64,000 nucleotides of DNA, taken from Bacteroides sp. GTDB lineage: Bacteria > Bacteroidota > Bacteroidia > Bacteroidales > Bacteroidaceae. The stretch lies in assembly GCA_017621035.1 (NCBI GenBank), contig JAGATY010000034.1:1-64000 (forward strand). Reading direction: 5' to 3'. Below, in pieces: positions 42,356 through 51,194 of the stretch. The notes beneath the pieces are model-generated. The model was not told the DNA's origin and ran no database searches. It saw only the letters and a list, made by a program, of their open reading frames with translations. Within the stretch, counting starts at the first letter, position 1; every line of letters begins with the position of its first letter. A program made the position numbers and the translations under genes.

Positions 42356-43324
42356 ATGAAATATACAAATAAACTGTTTGCAATGTTGGCCCTCGCTGTA
42401 GTGGCCACTGCTTGTGACCCCGATTCAGAAGGTCACGTAATGGGCGAGCAAGACCCGGCAGGTTGCCAAAACGTTTACTTCAACACCAGCAAGTACACGC
42501 AGACTGTTGAAGTGGAGCCGGGTACCAATACTTTCGTTCTCTCCATTGCCCGTGAAGTTACTGACGGTGCAACTTCTGTTGCATTGGAAGTAAAGAACAA
42601 CGAGAACAATGTATTCCAAGTGCCTGCAACGGTTACTTTTGAAGCCGGTCAAGCTACCGCTCCCTTTACAGTAACTGTTACCGACGCTGCAGAAATGGGC
42701 GTAAGCTACAACCTGTTGCTGGCTGTTACCGGTGAAGACCTTAGTAACTATCCCGCAGGTTATCAAGAGACTTCTGTAAACTTCACCATCCTGAAGTGGA
42801 AGCCTGTAGGTACAGGTTACTGGAAGGACGGTTTGGTTGGTACATTCTTTGGTGTAACTTCTTACCTCTATGCTGTAGAGATTGAGAAGACTACCACAGC
42901 CAACAGCATCCGTTACCGTTTCGACAGTCCGTATGCTAACGTATGGAATGGAGAATATGATGAGTATGGCATTGCTTTTGCTGGCGGCTATCCTTATAAT
43001 GCAGAAGCTGACCTTGTTCCCGGTGAGTATGTATTTGCTATTGACATCACTGAAGATGGTGCCTCTCTGTTCCCGACCGATATGGGTATGGATTGGAGCT
43101 ACGGTATGTTCAGCACAGGTACTGTATATGGCAACCTTTCAGACAACCTCGGCTCTTATCCGTTGGGTATCTACGACGAGGAAATTGGTATGATTACCTT
43201 CCCGGCCAACTCACTCTACTGCGGTATGGCTAACTACGGAACTTATGCAGCAGGCAACCCCTCTATGCTGTTCCTGAGCTACGAGGCATACACTGCATAC
43301 TTGGCTTCTTTGGAAGAAGAGTAA
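42356..43324 (+). CDS. Surface lipoprotein, right cassette
   Basis: This is a 322-residue lipoprotein. The signal peptide ends in VVATAC, followed by DPDSEG. The region about 45-140 is an Ig-like or Calx-beta-like domain (VPATVTFEAGQATAPFTVTV). The C-terminal part is Tyr/Gly/Trp-rich, as in glycan-binding surface lipoproteins. Layout matches the left-cassette lipoprotein at 23593-24435. It is probably part of the same ligand-capture complex. Confidence 0.75.
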   Translation: MKYTNKLFAMLALAVVATACDPDSEGHVMGEQDPAGCQNVYFNTSKYTQTVEVEPGTNTFVLSIAREVTDGATSVALEVKNNENNVFQVPATVTFEAGQATAPFTVTVTDAAEMGVSYNLLLAVTGEDLSNYPAGYQETSVNFTILKWKPVGTGYWKDGLVGTFFGVTSYLYAVEIEKTTTANSIRYRFDSPYANVWNGEYDEYGIAFAGGYPYNAEADLVPGEYVFAIDITEDGASLFPTDMGMDWSYGMFSTGTVYGNLSDNLGSYPLGIYDEEIGMITFPANSLYCGMANYGTYAAGNPSMLFLSYEAYTAYLASLEEE

Positions 43325-43365
43325 TGAACTCCTCCGCACCTATTGCGGAACATAACTAAAAGAAT

Positions 43366-43410
43366 CTCCCCCATCGGGCACTTCACTGCCTCGGTGGGGG
43401 AGTTTTTTTT
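43366..43410 (+). terminator. Terminator of the right cassette
   Basis: CTCCCCCATCGGG and CCTCGGTGGGGGAG form a strong stem followed by eight T residues (43403-43410). Confidence 0.92.
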
Positions 43411-43434
43411 GTCAGTTATTAGTTTATCAACTAC

Positions 43435-43520
43435 TAGCAATCAACTATCAACTATCAACTATCAACTACTAACTATCAACTGTCAACTATCAACTATCAA
43501 CTATCAAGTATCAATTATCA
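43435..43520. repeat. 7-bp tandem repeat (ATCAACT)n
   Basis: About a dozen imperfect units of ATCAACT (with ACTAACT, GTCAACT and ATCAAGT variants) follow the terminator. No coding frame is supported. Confidence 0.8.
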
Positions 43521-43526
43521 ACTATA

Positions 43527-43901
43527 ACATCAGTGCGGTAGATGGTCTGACGTTACATAAAGCATCGGAATCGAACTCATGTTACTTAGAGGGAGGGTTA
43601 AGAGGAAAGGAAGTAAAGGATGGTTTTACTTACTCCTTTAATCCCTCACACACGTACCGATACTGCACAAGATGGCAACTCGTGTTACACAAGATGGCAT
43701 CTTGTGCAGCATAAGATGCCATCTTGTGCATGTTTAGTTCTAATGGTGTGCAAAGAGAGGTCGCTTCTCGAAGGTGAAAAGGTCGTATCCGGGAAGCGTG
43801 CAGGTTGTAATCGGTGGAGAGACTCTTAGTAGTCGCTCCACCGATTATACTTTAACCTGAATTCGATATAAGAGGTTTGAAAGACCGGGTGCAGAAGGCA
43901 C
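43527..43901. mobile_element. Second MITE copy, inverted and degraded
   Basis: Reverse-complementing this region aligns it with 22603-22978 over almost the whole length, including the CACAAGATGGCATCTTGTG palindromes and GGTTGTAATCGGTGGAGAGA. The left end reads ACATCAGTGCG, two mismatches from the 11-bp terminal repeat. The right end loses similarity after CCGGGTG (to 43891). I saw no clear target duplication, so this is an older or truncated copy. Confidence 0.8.
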
Positions 43902-43965
43902 TTTCAATAGCCATGGGTTTTTAAAGAAAATCAAAACAAGTTCTTAGGGGCAAATAAGTAATCTG
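43902..43965. other. Spacer after the MITE copy
   Basis: There is nothing notable beyond AT-rich sequence before the ispF stop codon. Confidence 0.4.
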
Positions 43966-44442
43966 TTACTTCTCAATCAGCACTGTAGCATAGGCTGAGA
44001 TGCCCTCCTGGCGACCGGTGAAGCCGAGCTTCTCGGTAGTGGTGGCCTTGATGGAGACACAATCCGGGTCTATCTCCATCACCTCGGCCAGCGTTTGCTG
44101 CATCAGAGGAATGTGAGGATTGAGTTTAGGACGCTCGGCACAAACGGTGGCATCGATGTTTCCCACCCGATAGCCTTTGGTGGCAATCAGTGCTACTGTC
44201 TTCCGGAGCAGAATCTTGCTATCCACATTCTTAAACTCACCCGCCGTATCGGGAAAATGGTAACCGATGTCACGCATATTGGCTGCACCCAGCAGGGCAT
44301 CACAAATGGCATGTATCAGTACGTCGGCATCGCTGTGTCCCAGCAAGCCTTTCTCATGCTCCAGACGGATGCCTCCCATCCAAAGCTCACGACCTTCCAC
44401 CAGCTGGTGGACGTCGAAACCGAATCCTACACGTATGTTCAT
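43966..44442 (-). CDS. ispF: 2-C-methyl-D-erythritol 2,4-cyclodiphosphate synthase
   Basis: This is a step of the non-mevalonate (MEP) isoprenoid pathway, releasing CMP while forming the cyclic diphosphate. The 158-residue protein starts MNIRVGFGFDVHQLVEGREL with the metal ligands of DVH, followed by GLLGHSDADVLIHAICDALL, FPDTAGEFKNVDS and ATTTEKLGFTGRQEGISAYA. All are standard IspF motifs. It is last in the minus-strand series rex to ispF, separated from porV by a 215-bp spacer with inverted octamer repeats. Confidence 0.97.
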   Translation of the reverse strand: MNIRVGFGFDVHQLVEGRELWMGGIRLEHEKGLLGHSDADVLIHAICDALLGAANMRDIGYHFPDTAGEFKNVDSKILLRKTVALIATKGYRVGNIDATVCAERPKLNPHIPLMQQTLAEVMEIDPDCVSIKATTTEKLGFTGRQEGISAYATVLIEK

Positions 44443-44474
44443 TGTTTCTAAGTTATGTTATAGTAGTTCAGATA

Positions 44475-44647
44475 CAAGTTGACGAGTTGACGGGTTGACG
44501 AGGAGTCCTATATTTTGTTAACTCCTATCTTCTTTTCCACTTAAAGTCAACCTCTCCCGTTATCGGGGAGAGCAACCTCGTAGAGGGGAACTAAGGTTAC
44601 ACTTCCTTGTCAACTCGTCAACTTGTTAACTCGTCAACTTGTCAACT
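44475..44647. repeat. Inverted octamer arrays between porV and ispF
   Basis: Octamers of the type GTTGACGA (about 44477-44501) are mirrored by the complementary TCGTCAAC type (about 44610-44647), with about 110 bp between. The transcript could fold into a long stem. The inner part also has CTCTCCCGTTATCGGGGAGAG, a short hairpin. Confidence 0.7.
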
Positions 44648-44657
44648 TACTATTTAT

Positions 44658-45833
44658 TTACCTTCTCCTCCGCCCGAACAAATCCTTAATACCATCCAGG
44701 TCGAAGCCCAGTGAGAAGCGGAGGGTCTGGTCGAGCGGATTGCTCTGCGCCGTAGATACCAGGTAGGCTGCATCCAGCGAGAAGACACTCATCTTGAAGC
44801 CGGCGCCAAACGCAAAGTATTTACGGTTTCCCTTGTTCTCGTGCTCCCAATGGTAACCACCACGAACGGTGAATTGTTGATTGTAAGTATATTCCAGGCC
44901 TAACGACCACTGGATTTCTTGTAACTCTTCCTTAAAACCACCGGGGGCATCGCTAAAAGACTTAAAGATGCCTTTGATGGGGCTGACATCATTGTAATCG
45001 CGTTCCAAGCGTTGCTCATACTCCTCTTGCGACTCATCCCCCCCCTTGATGGGACGGGTGGGAACCATGTACTTATTGGCATCCACACTGAAACCGATGG
45101 TGTTGTAATCGTCAATCGGGAAGAGCAATGAAGCACCCAGTCGCAGGTTGGTTGGCAGGAACTGGCTGGTGTTACCACTGTCGTAAGAAATCTTGGTACC
45201 GATGTTGGAAGCATTCAGCCCAAAGGACAACATGCACTCCCGCTGTGCCAACATTATATAGTTAGAGTAATAGAAAGCAATGTCGGCAGCAAAGGCTGAG
45301 CCGGCAGTAACCTCTTCATCTTCCTTATAAGCCAGGTCGGAGTAGATGTAACGCAGAGCCACGGCAGCAGAGAATCGTTCGGATAGCATACGCGAGTAAG
45401 CCACATCGATAGCCATCTCATAAGGTTTGATGCTGTAGCCCACACTGTTCTCGTCTTCATATCCTACCGGTACTTCACCCAAAGAGAAGTAACGAAGCGA
45501 GGCACTGACAGCCTGATAGTCGCCAATGCGATAGTAACCGGCCAGATAAGCAAGGTCGATGTCATTCACCAGCTTGCGCAACCAGGGAGTGTACGATACC
45601 GACACACCTGCCCGACTGATGGTAAAGGGGTATTTGGCAGGATTCCAGTACTGAGAGTTGACGTCGGGGTCGGTAGCAGCACCCACATCACCCATACCTC
45701 CACCTCGTGAATCGGGAGCAATGTCCAGTGAGTTCACACCGGTGTACACGGGATTGAACTGGTTTTTCTCCTGTGCCACTGCAAGTGTCAGCGTGAGCAG
45801 TGAGAGTACCATTCCAAGGATATATCTTTTCAT
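44658..45833 (-). CDS. porV: PorV-like outer-membrane protein (type IX secretion family)
   Basis: This is a barrel protein of about 391 residues. It has the signal peptide MKRYILGMVLSLLTLTLAVA, then NQFNPVYTGVNSLDIAPDSR and GGGMGDVGAATDPDVNSQYWN. The latter is a very characteristic PorV/LptO sequence. In Porphyromonas PorV ferries cargo and partners the PorU sortase. The gene lies 39-42 bp after porU, as in that system. ATG at 45836 or 45833 are both possible. Confidence 0.92.
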   Translation of the reverse strand: MKRYILGMVLSLLTLTLAVAQEKNQFNPVYTGVNSLDIAPDSRGGGMGDVGAATDPDVNSQYWNPAKYPFTISRAGVSVSYTPWLRKLVNDIDLAYLAGYYRIGDYQAVSASLRYFSLGEVPVGYEDENSVGYSIKPYEMAIDVAYSRMLSERFSAAVALRYIYSDLAYKEDEEVTAGSAFAADIAFYYSNYIMLAQRECMLSFGLNASNIGTKISYDSGNTSQFLPTNLRLGASLLFPIDDYNTIGFSVDANKYMVPTRPIKGGDESQEEYEQRLERDYNDVSPIKGIFKSFSDAPGGFKEELQEIQWSLGLEYTYNQQFTVRGGYHWEHENKGNRKYFAFGAGFKMSVFSLDAAYLVSTAQSNPLDQTLRFSLGFDLDGIKDLFGRRRR

Positions 45834-45875
45834 CATAAGCTGTTTATTTCTATTTAAAACTGAAAAAGAGGGGTT

Positions 45876-48800
45876 TTATTGTGCCAATATCAATAACTTC
45901 TGTGCCCGGGAACTGGCCTTTCCACCTCCCGAAGCCAGGGAGATGCGATAGAGATAGACACCGGGGAGCAGCCGTTGCCCACTGTTGCTACACAAATCCC
46001 ACTCCACGTAATAGTTCTGGTTGGCAGAAACACCCTGCTCGGTATGTGTCCAGACGGTTCGTCCGGCAAAATCATAGACGGTGAGACAGACAGAAAGCGT
46101 AGAACCGGGACGATTGTGACTCAAAACAAAGGTAGTGGCGTGACGAGCCGGAGAGTTGGTACACTTTACCGACAGCAAGTCGGGCTGCAACCCGCGTACC
46201 ACCTCAAAGTCAAGCGTCTGCAACGTAGAGTGGTTGAGCAGATTCCAAGCCCGGAAACTTAAGGTATGAGAACCGGGCATCAGCTCCGGAATGGAGAAGC
46301 GCACCGTACCACGGGTGTAATCGCCCGCCACGGGTTGGTAGTAATCGTTCAAGTTGTAGGTCAGTACAGGAGAGTCATCAATACAAAGCGTCAGGTCATG
46401 CCCTACCCCACTGCCCACAGTGTTAATGCCCTCGGCATCTTCCAGCTCGGCTACAAAAAGGGGCGTTTCGTTGGTAGCCTCACCGGAACGGAACTCCGGC
46501 ACATTCAGATAGAGCTTCATCGCAGGCCCTAAGCTGTCGGTTTGCGTAATATTCTCATCGGTACCGCCTACCAGGAATTGTTGGAATGCACCTCCGGCTT
46601 CATTGCCTTGTGCGGCATCCAAGGCATAAAGATTCAGCAGACCGGTCTCATCAGAATAGTTGATATCCAGAGGAACACGGAAAGAGAACTCAAAGTATCC
46701 ATTGCGCACAGAGTCACTTCCGGCGAAGAGCACCTTGTTACGCTCAGTATAATGGAACGCACCTTCGGAGAGGTTATCCAGTGTCTGCACCTCCTGCTGA
46801 CTATCGTACACGGTGGGATGCAGTGTACCATTGAAATCTTCTGCCGTTGTTCCTGCTTCTGTCAAGACACGACCACGCACCGTTGCCTTCTCACCCGCCT
46901 TTATCTGCGGATAGGTTCCGGTAGCTTGCAACTCTTCAGCAGATAGCCCATCGAACTCATCCACTGTTACCTGATATTCCGGATAGGCAAGTGTCAAGGC
47001 CGGGTCACCAATCAGGGTAAAGTTCAACTTATTACGGTCTCCGGCCAACGAGGCATCACATTTGGAGAGACGCATGATATCACCCAGCCGTAAACGGTGC
47101 CCATCAGGGCGTGAGAAGATATGCCGCAAGAAGACTTGGTTCAGCAGGGAGTTCTGTGAAGCATATACAGCCCGTGTGGTGGTCAGCAGTGCAATGGCGC
47201 CACCGGAAGCATTCAGAAAAGCCTCTTCACCGGCAGATGTCTGTACATCATCGAAACGGGTAAAGTCACAAGTAGCGGTTATCCAAAGTGGCAAGCGAGG
47301 AGAAGTGAGGGAGCGAATCTCTTTTTGCGTCAACAGATTCTCTGCTGCCCAGGCTGACGAACTGCCATGCCCAGTGTAGTTCACCACCAGCATTCCACGC
47401 TCGAAAAGTTGCAACAACCGCTTGGCGGCATCGGGATAGGTGTAACCGGAGGCTGAGGATTCTCGCCGATAGGCATCGGCATAAAGTCGCTCTACACGTA
47501 AAGCGGGATAGTGGGTTTCTGTATAGGTAGCCAGTATCTCAGCCTGAGAAACGTGCAGATTCTCATCGCCATCGTCGGCAACATAACAGACGTTCTGCTT
47601 CCAAGCACCTGCATTCTTATTCTCCATGTAGGCCAACGTCTTCTCCACCACAGCTTTAGCCTCTGCTAACGTACGCACGGGGAAGCGCCCGATACCGACA
47701 TCTAGTCCGGCATTGGCCATGTCAGTTCCTTCTGTATCATCCAAAAAGCCGAAATAGTCATCGGTTACATAGGAGGAGGTCTCCACCAAAGAGTTCTCCG
47801 ACTGATAAGAGAGAAGGTAGTTGTCTGGGGAAGCACTCTGCCAAGAGGTAGTCAGCATTCGGTTATCGAAACTGCAATCACCGAAAAGCAACAGGTAGCG
47901 AGGAGGAGTTACACCAGCCTCATTGGCACGGTCGTAGTACATTTTCATCAAACGACGATAGGCTGTAGCATCCGGTGTGCCGGAAGAGAACTCGTTGTAA
48001 ATCAGAGGGACAGGAATAACGGAAACGGTCAGACCATCACGTTCCCGATGGACCTCTGCCAACCGCTCAGCTTGCTGCAAGAGGTCTGACTTATCGGGTG
48101 CAACAATCACCATGTCGACAATCTCTGAAGCATGCAAATCTTGATTAGGTATCACACCCACCACCTCCACCGTAGGGAAAGAGGTAGCGGCAGGATTGAT
48201 GGCCACAAACTCACGCAATCCACCGGCAGAAATGGCAAACGTGAAAGTATCACCAGTCACGGTTCCATCCATCCGACAAGCTTGCCAAGGAGAGGTAACA
48301 TCCCAAACCTGTGTATCAGCAGTAGCACCCTGAAGCATGAAAACGCTCTCTTTTCCTACCGAAGCACGAGAGCGGAATGCCAACATGCCTCCTTCCAACA
48401 TAAGTGCACGGGGATAAGTAACTACAATGTAGTCTAATCTGCCTGAGACAGAAGAGGGACGATGGTGGGTGACTGCTACCCGCAATCTTTCAGAAGCTGA
48501 AGTTTGAAAAGAAGTGTTCAGAGTGGCCTCAGTAGCCTTCACATAATATTGGTTATCGGCAGTGATGGCGGGAAGTGATTGGGATGCTAGCTCAACACCC
48601 TCTACTGCCACCGAGAAACTACTTTCCTGCCCTACTGAGCGGGCAGCAAAGGCAACAGAGATATGTGCATCACTCTCAGGAACAATACCGGGCAGTGTTA
48701 AGGCATACTCTTTGGTTGCACCCTGTTGATAATCATAGGCTTCATAAAGTTTACGACCTGTATTTGCCCAACTGTAAGCATCTTCTTCGTGAAGGATGTG

Positions 48801-49307
48801 TTCATCGAAAGTAGTCAAAGGTGAGGCATTGGTGGTTACAGAAGCTTCCAGTGGAAGTTCATCTGTTGTATCTAACTCTCTATCAGAAAGGAAATAGTAG
48901 GCTGAACGGGTATAGAAATTCTGTTCATGAGAGAACTGTCCATCTCCTCCCAACTGCCAACTTACAGTACCACGGGCATAGAAGAGAAGAGCATCATCCA
49001 AGCGAAGTGAAGGAGCCAAAGGTAAGTCGGCTGCCGGATGGAGAGAGAAATCTTGGGAGAGCAGATAACCGCCATAGCCATAGGCATGTACCTTTTGGGG
49101 AGTATCAAAACCCATACGGCGAAGTTCGGCATCGGTAATCTTATATACGCCGGAAGCCCCTACACGCACCTTTACCCAATGACCCTCGGCCAGCACCGAA
49201 CGGGTACACAAAGCATCTCTCCATGCTTGCGCAAAGAGGCTTTGCAATCCGATTGCAAAGAGAAAGAGAAAAAGAAGAGGAAGTAATAAGTGTTCCCGTT
49301 TATACAT
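45876..49307 (-). CDS. porU: PorU-like type IX secretion sortase
   Basis: This is a 1,143-residue gingipain-like (C25) surface protease family member. It has a signal peptide, a beta-rich N-terminal region, then the C25 domain with MVIVAPDKSDLLQQAERLAE, VGIGRFPVRTLAEAKAVVEK, the His-containing NYTGHGSSSAWAAENLLT and the catalytic-Cys position WITATCDFTRFDD. The C-terminus (LPGVYLYRISLA, then KLLILAQ) resembles a type IX sorting domain. In Porphyromonas PorU removes the C-terminal signal of cargo and links it to A-LPS. It is co-transcribed with porV and 14 bp after the fumarylacetoacetase-family gene. Other secretion genes are not in the window. Confidence 0.93.
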   Translation of the reverse strand: MYKREHLLLPLLFLFLFAIGLQSLFAQAWRDALCTRSVLAEGHWVKVRVGASGVYKITDAELRRMGFDTPQKVHAYGYGGYLLSQDFSLHPAADLPLAPSLRLDDALLFYARGTVSWQLGGDGQFSHEQNFYTRSAYYFLSDRELDTTDELPLEASVTTNASPLTTFDEHILHEEDAYSWANTGRKLYEAYDYQQGATKEYALTLPGIVPESDAHISVAFAARSVGQESSFSVAVEGVELASQSLPAITADNQYYVKATEATLNTSFQTSASERLRVAVTHHRPSSVSGRLDYIVVTYPRALMLEGGMLAFRSRASVGKESVFMLQGATADTQVWDVTSPWQACRMDGTVTGDTFTFAISAGGLREFVAINPAATSFPTVEVVGVIPNQDLHASEIVDMVIVAPDKSDLLQQAERLAEVHRERDGLTVSVIPVPLIYNEFSSGTPDATAYRRLMKMYYDRANEAGVTPPRYLLLFGDCSFDNRMLTTSWQSASPDNYLLSYQSENSLVETSSYVTDDYFGFLDDTEGTDMANAGLDVGIGRFPVRTLAEAKAVVEKTLAYMENKNAGAWKQNVCYVADDGDENLHVSQAEILATYTETHYPALRVERLYADAYRRESSASGYTYPDAAKRLLQLFERGMLVVNYTGHGSSSAWAAENLLTQKEIRSLTSPRLPLWITATCDFTRFDDVQTSAGEEAFLNASGGAIALLTTTRAVYASQNSLLNQVFLRHIFSRPDGHRLRLGDIMRLSKCDASLAGDRNKLNFTLIGDPALTLAYPEYQVTVDEFDGLSAEELQATGTYPQIKAGEKATVRGRVLTEAGTTAEDFNGTLHPTVYDSQQEVQTLDNLSEGAFHYTERNKVLFAGSDSVRNGYFEFSFRVPLDINYSDETGLLNLYALDAAQGNEAGGAFQQFLVGGTDENITQTDSLGPAMKLYLNVPEFRSGEATNETPLFVAELEDAEGINTVGSGVGHDLTLCIDDSPVLTYNLNDYYQPVAGDYTRGTVRFSIPELMPGSHTLSFRAWNLLNHSTLQTLDFEVVRGLQPDLLSVKCTNSPARHATTFVLSHNRPGSTLSVCLTVYDFAGRTVWTHTEQGVSANQNYYVEWDLCSNSGQRLLPGVYLYRISLASGGGKASSRAQKLLILAQ

Positions 49308-49321
49308 ACAAGGTTATTAAC

Positions 49322-49939
49322 TCAACGTATATAAAAGTCGAGCAACTTATCTTCTCCCAAATAGCCCTGCAAATGCTGTCCGATAGCCACCGGCCCAACA
49401 CCGGAAGGAGTACCTGTAAACAGTAAATCACCTATCTTCAATGTCATGAAACGGCTGACGTAAGCTATCAAGTCATCTACCTCAAACAACATCTCTGAGG
49501 TATTGGCCTGCTGCACCGTCTTCCCATCAATCTGCAAGCTGAAATCCAAGTTCTGAACATTGCTTCCCACTTGCTGTAAAGGGACAAACGTACCAATGGC
49601 TGCAGAGTTATCAAAGCCTTTACACAGTTCCCAGGGGTTCCCTGTCTCACGGAAACGACGTTGCAAATCACGTGCCGTAAAGTCAATTCCTACCGTTACA
49701 GCATCGTAGTAGCGATGTGCAAAACGGGGGGCAATGTTCTTTCCCAAACGGCAAATGCGTACAACCAGCTCCGTCTCATAATGAATTTCCTCTGAGAAGT
49801 CCGGCAAAAAGAAAGGTTTACCATCTTTCAATATCGCCGAATCTGGCTTCAGGAAGATAACCGGCTCTTTATTTACTAACGTATGACCCAGCTCTTTATT
49901 GTGCCGGTCGTAATTCATTCCTACAGCAATAATCTTCAT
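49322..49939 (-). CDS. Fumarylacetoacetate hydrolase family protein
   Basis: This is a 205-residue FAH-fold protein. It has IIAVGMNYDRHNKELGH, EPVIFLKPDSAILKDG, HYETELVVRICRLGKNI with the metal-binding Glu residues, VGIDFTARDLQ and GDLLFTGTPSGVGPV. Members act on carbon-carbon bonds of beta-keto acids or as oxaloacetate decarboxylases or tautomerases; the short length fits the YcgM/FAHD1 group. It overlaps the rex stop by one base and precedes porU, so it is part of that unit. The substrate is unproven. Confidence 0.9.
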   Translation of the reverse strand: MKIIAVGMNYDRHNKELGHTLVNKEPVIFLKPDSAILKDGKPFFLPDFSEEIHYETELVVRICRLGKNIAPRFAHRYYDAVTVGIDFTARDLQRRFRETGNPWELCKGFDNSAAIGTFVPLQQVGSNVQNLDFSLQIDGKTVQQANTSEMLFEVDDLIAYVSRFMTLKIGDLLFTGTPSGVGPVAIGQHLQGYLGEDKLLDFYIR

Positions 49940-50595
49940 TACTTGGTTTCGTTACAATTCAATCTGTTAAACATGACGGCCAAATGGGCGTAAAGAGAGG
50001 TGTTCTGTACCACAATATGCTCCGGCACACGAATACGGAAAGGGGTAAAATTCCAAACAGCCTTAATTCCTCCTGCCACCATTTTGTCGGTAATGGACTG
50101 TGCAATCTCAATCGGAACAGTCAGTACACCGATGTTTACCCCATACTCTGCCCGGCGTTGCTCAAACTCATCGGTGTGATAGATGGGGATACCATTCAAT
50201 GAACTGCCCACCAACTGTGGATTGACATCAAAAGCAGCCACAATCTCCAAGCCAAAGTGTTGCAAACCGGAATCGTGCAACAAAGCACCTCCCAAACTAC
50301 CTACCCCAAACAAGAAAGCCTTGTGCATACGGGTAAAACCCAAGAAGTCCTCCAACACAGCAATCAAAGTATCTACTTCATAGCCCACACGTGTGCGGCC
50401 TGAAATATTCACAAAGGAGAGATCTTTCGCAATCTGCGAGGCATCAATATTTATCTCTTTGGAAATCTGGGTGGAAGAAACATAACTTTCGCCCTGTTGT
50501 TTCAGCAGCTTGACGTTGGAAAGATACCAAGGGAGCCTACGTAAAGTAGGTTCCGGTACCTTGACATACTCCTTATGCTGCAACAAATTGGCCAT
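49939..50595 (-). CDS. rex: Redox-sensing transcriptional repressor Rex
   Basis: This is a 218-residue repressor that senses the NADH/NAD+ ratio. The N-terminal winged helix contains VPEPTLRRLPWYLSNVKLLK and VSSTQISKEINIDASQIAKD. The Rossmann part shows LFGVGSLGGALLHDSGLQHF, IVAAFDVNPQLVGSSLNGIP and TVPIEIAQSITDKMV. These are diagnostic of Rex. It heads the minus-strand series rex, FAH, porU, porV and is divergent from the SUI1 gene. A TACTTTTG box lies upstream at 50631-50624. Confidence 0.95.
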   Translation of the reverse strand: MANLLQHKEYVKVPEPTLRRLPWYLSNVKLLKQQGESYVSSTQISKEINIDASQIAKDLSFVNISGRTRVGYEVDTLIAVLEDFLGFTRMHKAFLFGVGSLGGALLHDSGLQHFGLEIVAAFDVNPQLVGSSLNGIPIYHTDEFEQRRAEYGVNIGVLTVPIEIAQSITDKMVAGGIKAVWNFTPFRIRVPEHIVVQNTSLYAHLAVMFNRLNCNETK

Positions 50596-50716
50596 ACTTC
50601 ATTGAGTTTTGTAGTTTGTTTGACAAAAGTAGTGTTTTTATTGCATTTCTGTTACTATCGAGTCAAAAGGTTAACATAATTTCTAGCTAACATCATAAAG
50701 ATTCTGGTAAAAAGAG

Positions 50717-50724
50717 TACCTTTG
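50717..50724 (+). promoter_or_regulatory. -7 box of the SUI1 gene
   Basis: TACCTTTG, 32 bp before the ATG at 50757. The -33 element is not clear. Together with a minus-strand TACTTTTG at 50631-50624 it makes a divergent control region with rex. Confidence 0.55.
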
Positions 50725-50756
50725 AGGCAGAAAAATAAATAGCAGAAACAATAAAA

Positions 50757-51113
50757 ATGGGCAAAAATCAAAAAAACAACGATTGGAAGGAGCGATTAAA
50801 CATTGTCTACTCCACCAACCCCGACTTTCAATATGAAACAGAAGAAGATACAGCCATCGAAACCTTACCAGCCAACGAACAGCGCTTGCGTGTACAGCTA
50901 GACCGTAAAAACCGAGGTGGAAAGGTTGTAACACTGGTAACCGGATTTATAGGTAGCGAAGACGACCTAAAAGAACTAGGCAAGCTGCTGAAAAGCAAAT
51001 GTGGTGTGGGTGGCAGTACCAAAGAGGGAGAAATCATTATTCAAGGTGATTTCAAGCAAAAGATTGTAGAACTGCTAAAGAAGGAGGGATACACACAAAC
51101 AAAAAGTGTGTAA
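50757..51113 (+). CDS. SUI1/eIF1-like translation factor (YciH type)
   Basis: This is a 118-residue protein with a charged, probably flexible N-terminus and a SUI1 domain from about residue 45. It shows [20 protein letters not shown], the conserved KNRGGK basic loop and GCGGS-like [20 protein letters not shown]. The bacterial relatives (YciH) influence start-site fidelity in vitro; the physiological role is uncertain. It is a single gene with its own terminator. Confidence 0.92.
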   Translation: MGKNQKNNDWKERLNIVYSTNPDFQYETEEDTAIETLPANEQRLRVQLDRKNRGGKVVTLVTGFIGSEDDLKELGKLLKSKCGVGGSTKEGEIIIQGDFKQKIVELLKKEGYTQTKSV

Positions 51114-51136
51114 ACAACAAAATAATATACAGCAAT

Positions 51137-51170
51137 AAAAAAGGTGCGTCAACAGTGACACACCTTTTTT
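51137..51170. terminator. Terminator after the SUI1 gene
   Basis: AAAAGGTG.GTCA pairs with TGAC.CACCTTTT around the loop ACAG and ends in a T-run. It may also serve tsf from the other side. Confidence 0.85.
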
Positions 51171-51194
51171 GTATTTATCAAACCAAGAGGTTGA

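Noticed and set aside
43343..43829. Open frames across the heptamer repeats and second MITE copy
   Set aside because: The peptide consists of translated tandem repeats and repeat-element sequence.
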